Positions 5,610 through 6,588 of a DNA stretch of 6,588 nt are shown here, one piece after another; within the stretch, counting starts at the first letter, position 1; each line of letters starts with the position of its first letter. Source of the stretch: Spirosomataceae bacterium (GTDB taxonomy: Bacteria > Bacteroidota > Bacteroidia > Cytophagales > Spirosomataceae); assembly GCA_030731175.1 (NCBI GenBank), contig JANQUM010000135.1, positions 1 through 6,588 of the forward strand, read 5' to 3'. The notes beneath the pieces were generated by a model. That model had not been told where the DNA came from, did no database searches, and saw only the letters and a list, made by a program, of their open reading frames with translations. The translations under genes were made by a program, and so were the position numbers.

Positions 5610-6588
5610 ATGCCCCAAAAGATGAAAGAGCGGTTTATTACCACTCGCCAAGCCTCAGAAAATATTTGTAAACCACTCGCTATCGAAGATTATTCAGTGC
5701 AACCAAGCCCTGACGTTTCTCCGCCAAAGTGGCATTTGGCTCATTCTACGTGGTTTTTTGAGCAGTTTGTTTTACGGAATTTTGATTCCGGTTACCAAGT
5801 TTACAGCGAAGATTTCGCCTACCTTTTCAATAGCTATTACAACAACGCCGGCGACCGGGTGCTTCGTCCAAACCGCGGTTTGATGACCCGCCCGACGGTT
5901 GATGAAGTGTATGCGTATCGAAAATACGTAACCAAAGCGGTGAAGAAACTAATGAAAACTAACAATTCGGCGGAGCTACTTTCGCTCGTAGAAATCGGGA
6001 TAAATCACGAACAACAACATCAGGAATTACTGGCTTATGACATAAAATATATTCTCGGAAACCAACCTACTTTCCCCGCTTACAAGGGAAATTTCAAGCA
6101 AACAGTAGAAACGCAAAAACAGGGTTGGGTTACTATTAAGGAAGGCGTTTACACCATCGGACATCAGGGCAAAGGTTTTAGCTTTGATAATGAGCACGGT
6201 GTACACAAAGTGTATTTACACGACGCCAAAATCTCAAACAAACTCGTAACAAACGCCGAATACATCGAATTTATTAACGCCGGAGGGTACGAAGATTTCA
6301 ATTTGTGGCACGCCGAAGGTTGGGACTTTATTAATAAAAATGAACTAAGAGCCCCGCTGTATTGGCATAACGTAAACGGTGAATGGCATTATTATAATTT
6401 TAACGGCTTATCAAAAGTTGATCCTGGTTTGCCTGTGATGCACGTCAGTTATTACGAAGCTTTTGCTTTTGCCGAGTGGAAAGGCATGCGTTTACCAACC
6501 GAATTTGAGTGGGAAATTGCCGCTGATAAATTAAACTACGGAGAAGTCTGGGAATGGACGGGTTCGGCGTATTTGCCCTACCCAAATT
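5610..6588 (+). CDS. egtB: Ergothioneine biosynthesis sulfoxide synthase EgtB-like (3' end outside window)
   Basis: The first 326 residues of a non-heme iron enzyme that joins trimethylhistidine (hercynine) to a thiol donor with O2 on the way to ergothioneine, an antioxidant thiol-histidine. The N-terminal DinB-like domain (about 8-150) carries the three-histidine iron site: H45 in WHLAH, and H133 and H137 in HEQQHQE. Other EgtB hallmarks are SPPKWHLAHSTWFFE, YLFNSYY and RGLMTRPTVDEV. A formylglycine-generating-enzyme-like (FGE-sulfatase) domain starts at about 172, with FSFDNE (190-195), PVMHVSYYEAFAFAEW and RLPTEFEWE, and reaches WEWTGS before the edge. About 50-70 residues are missing, judging from a usual length near 380-400. 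ATG at 5610 is chosen; ATG at 5622 (residue 5) is possible. There is no Shine-Dalgarno element, as is common in this phylum. The related ovothiol synthase OvoA is less likely but cannot be fully excluded. The methyltransferase gene egtD may lie just downstream. Confidence 0.88.
   Translation, partial: MPQKMKERFITTRQASENICKPLAIEDYSVQPSPDVSPPKWHLAHSTWFFEQFVLRNFDSGYQVYSEDFAYLFNSYYNNAGDRVLRPNRGLMTRPTVDEVYAYRKYVTKAVKKLMKTNNSAELLSLVEIGINHEQQHQELLAYDIKYILGNQPTFPAYKGNFKQTVETQKQGWVTIKEGVYTIGHQGKGFSFDNEHGVHKVYLHDAKISNKLVTNAEYIEFINAGGYEDFNLWHAEGWDFINKNELRAPLYWHNVNGEWHYYNFNGLSKVDPGLPVMHVSYYEAFAFAEWKGMRLPTEFEWEIAADKLNYGEVWEWTGSAYLPYPN

Noticed and set aside
1..6588. Mobile element, CRISPR array, tRNA, rRNA or riboswitch
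   Set aside because: No transposase or integrase fragment, no regularly spaced repeats, no tRNA cloverleaf and no riboswitch-like conserved leader was seen on either strand.

Overview
The window looks like ordinary chromosomal DNA from a member of the Bacteroidota, most likely Cytophagales-like. The evidence is the LptB tail, the lipoprotein with an OmpA domain, the AT-leaning composition, the weak Shine-Dalgarno sites, and several matches to the Bacteroidota sigma factor promoter (TTG, 19-21 nt, TAnnTTTG). The order-level placement is inference from protein resemblance recalled from memory; no search was run.

Layout. (1) 1-258: the 3' end of lptB, the ATPase of the lipopolysaccharide exporter, cut by the left edge. 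(2) 377-1051 (+): a stand-alone M23 metallopeptidase with a complete zinc site, no visible signal peptide and a TTG start, preceded by a good Bacteroidota-type promoter. (3) 1060-1827 (-): a membrane CDP-alcohol phosphatidyltransferase, tail to tail with the peptidase across an 8 bp gap. (4) 1966-2340 (+): a small four-helix DoxX-like membrane protein, divergent from the phosphatidyltransferase. (5) 2353-2384: a strong hairpin terminator between convergent genes. (6) 2406-3320 (-): an OmpA-domain lipoprotein with a long coiled coil. (7) 3445-5478 (-): a two-component operon with an OmpR-type response regulator first and its sensor kinase directly after it (TAA and ATG abut). (8) 5610-6588 (+): an ergothioneine-biosynthesis EgtB-type sulfoxide synthase, divergent from the regulator and cut by the right edge.

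How the genes relate. Much of the window concerns the cell envelope: LPS export (lptB), cell-wall-type hydrolase fold (M23), phospholipid head-group synthesis (CDP-alcohol phosphatidyltransferase), peptidoglycan-tethered lipoprotein (OmpA) and an envelope sensor system. Only the regulator and kinase form an obvious operon; the other genes appear to be separate transcription units with their own promoters. The two-component genes share a 131 bp divergent control region with egtB. That region contains an 8-nt direct repeat with a 12 bp period and a GATCGATC palindrome, so autoregulation or control of egtB by this regulator is possible but unproven.

There is no mobile element, CRISPR array, tRNA or rRNA, and no gene-free stretch over 300 bases. 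I found no convincing novel system. The points most worth a second look are the cytoplasmic-looking M23 protein, the egtB/two-component control region, and the overlapping terminator and promoter between the kinase and the OmpA gene.
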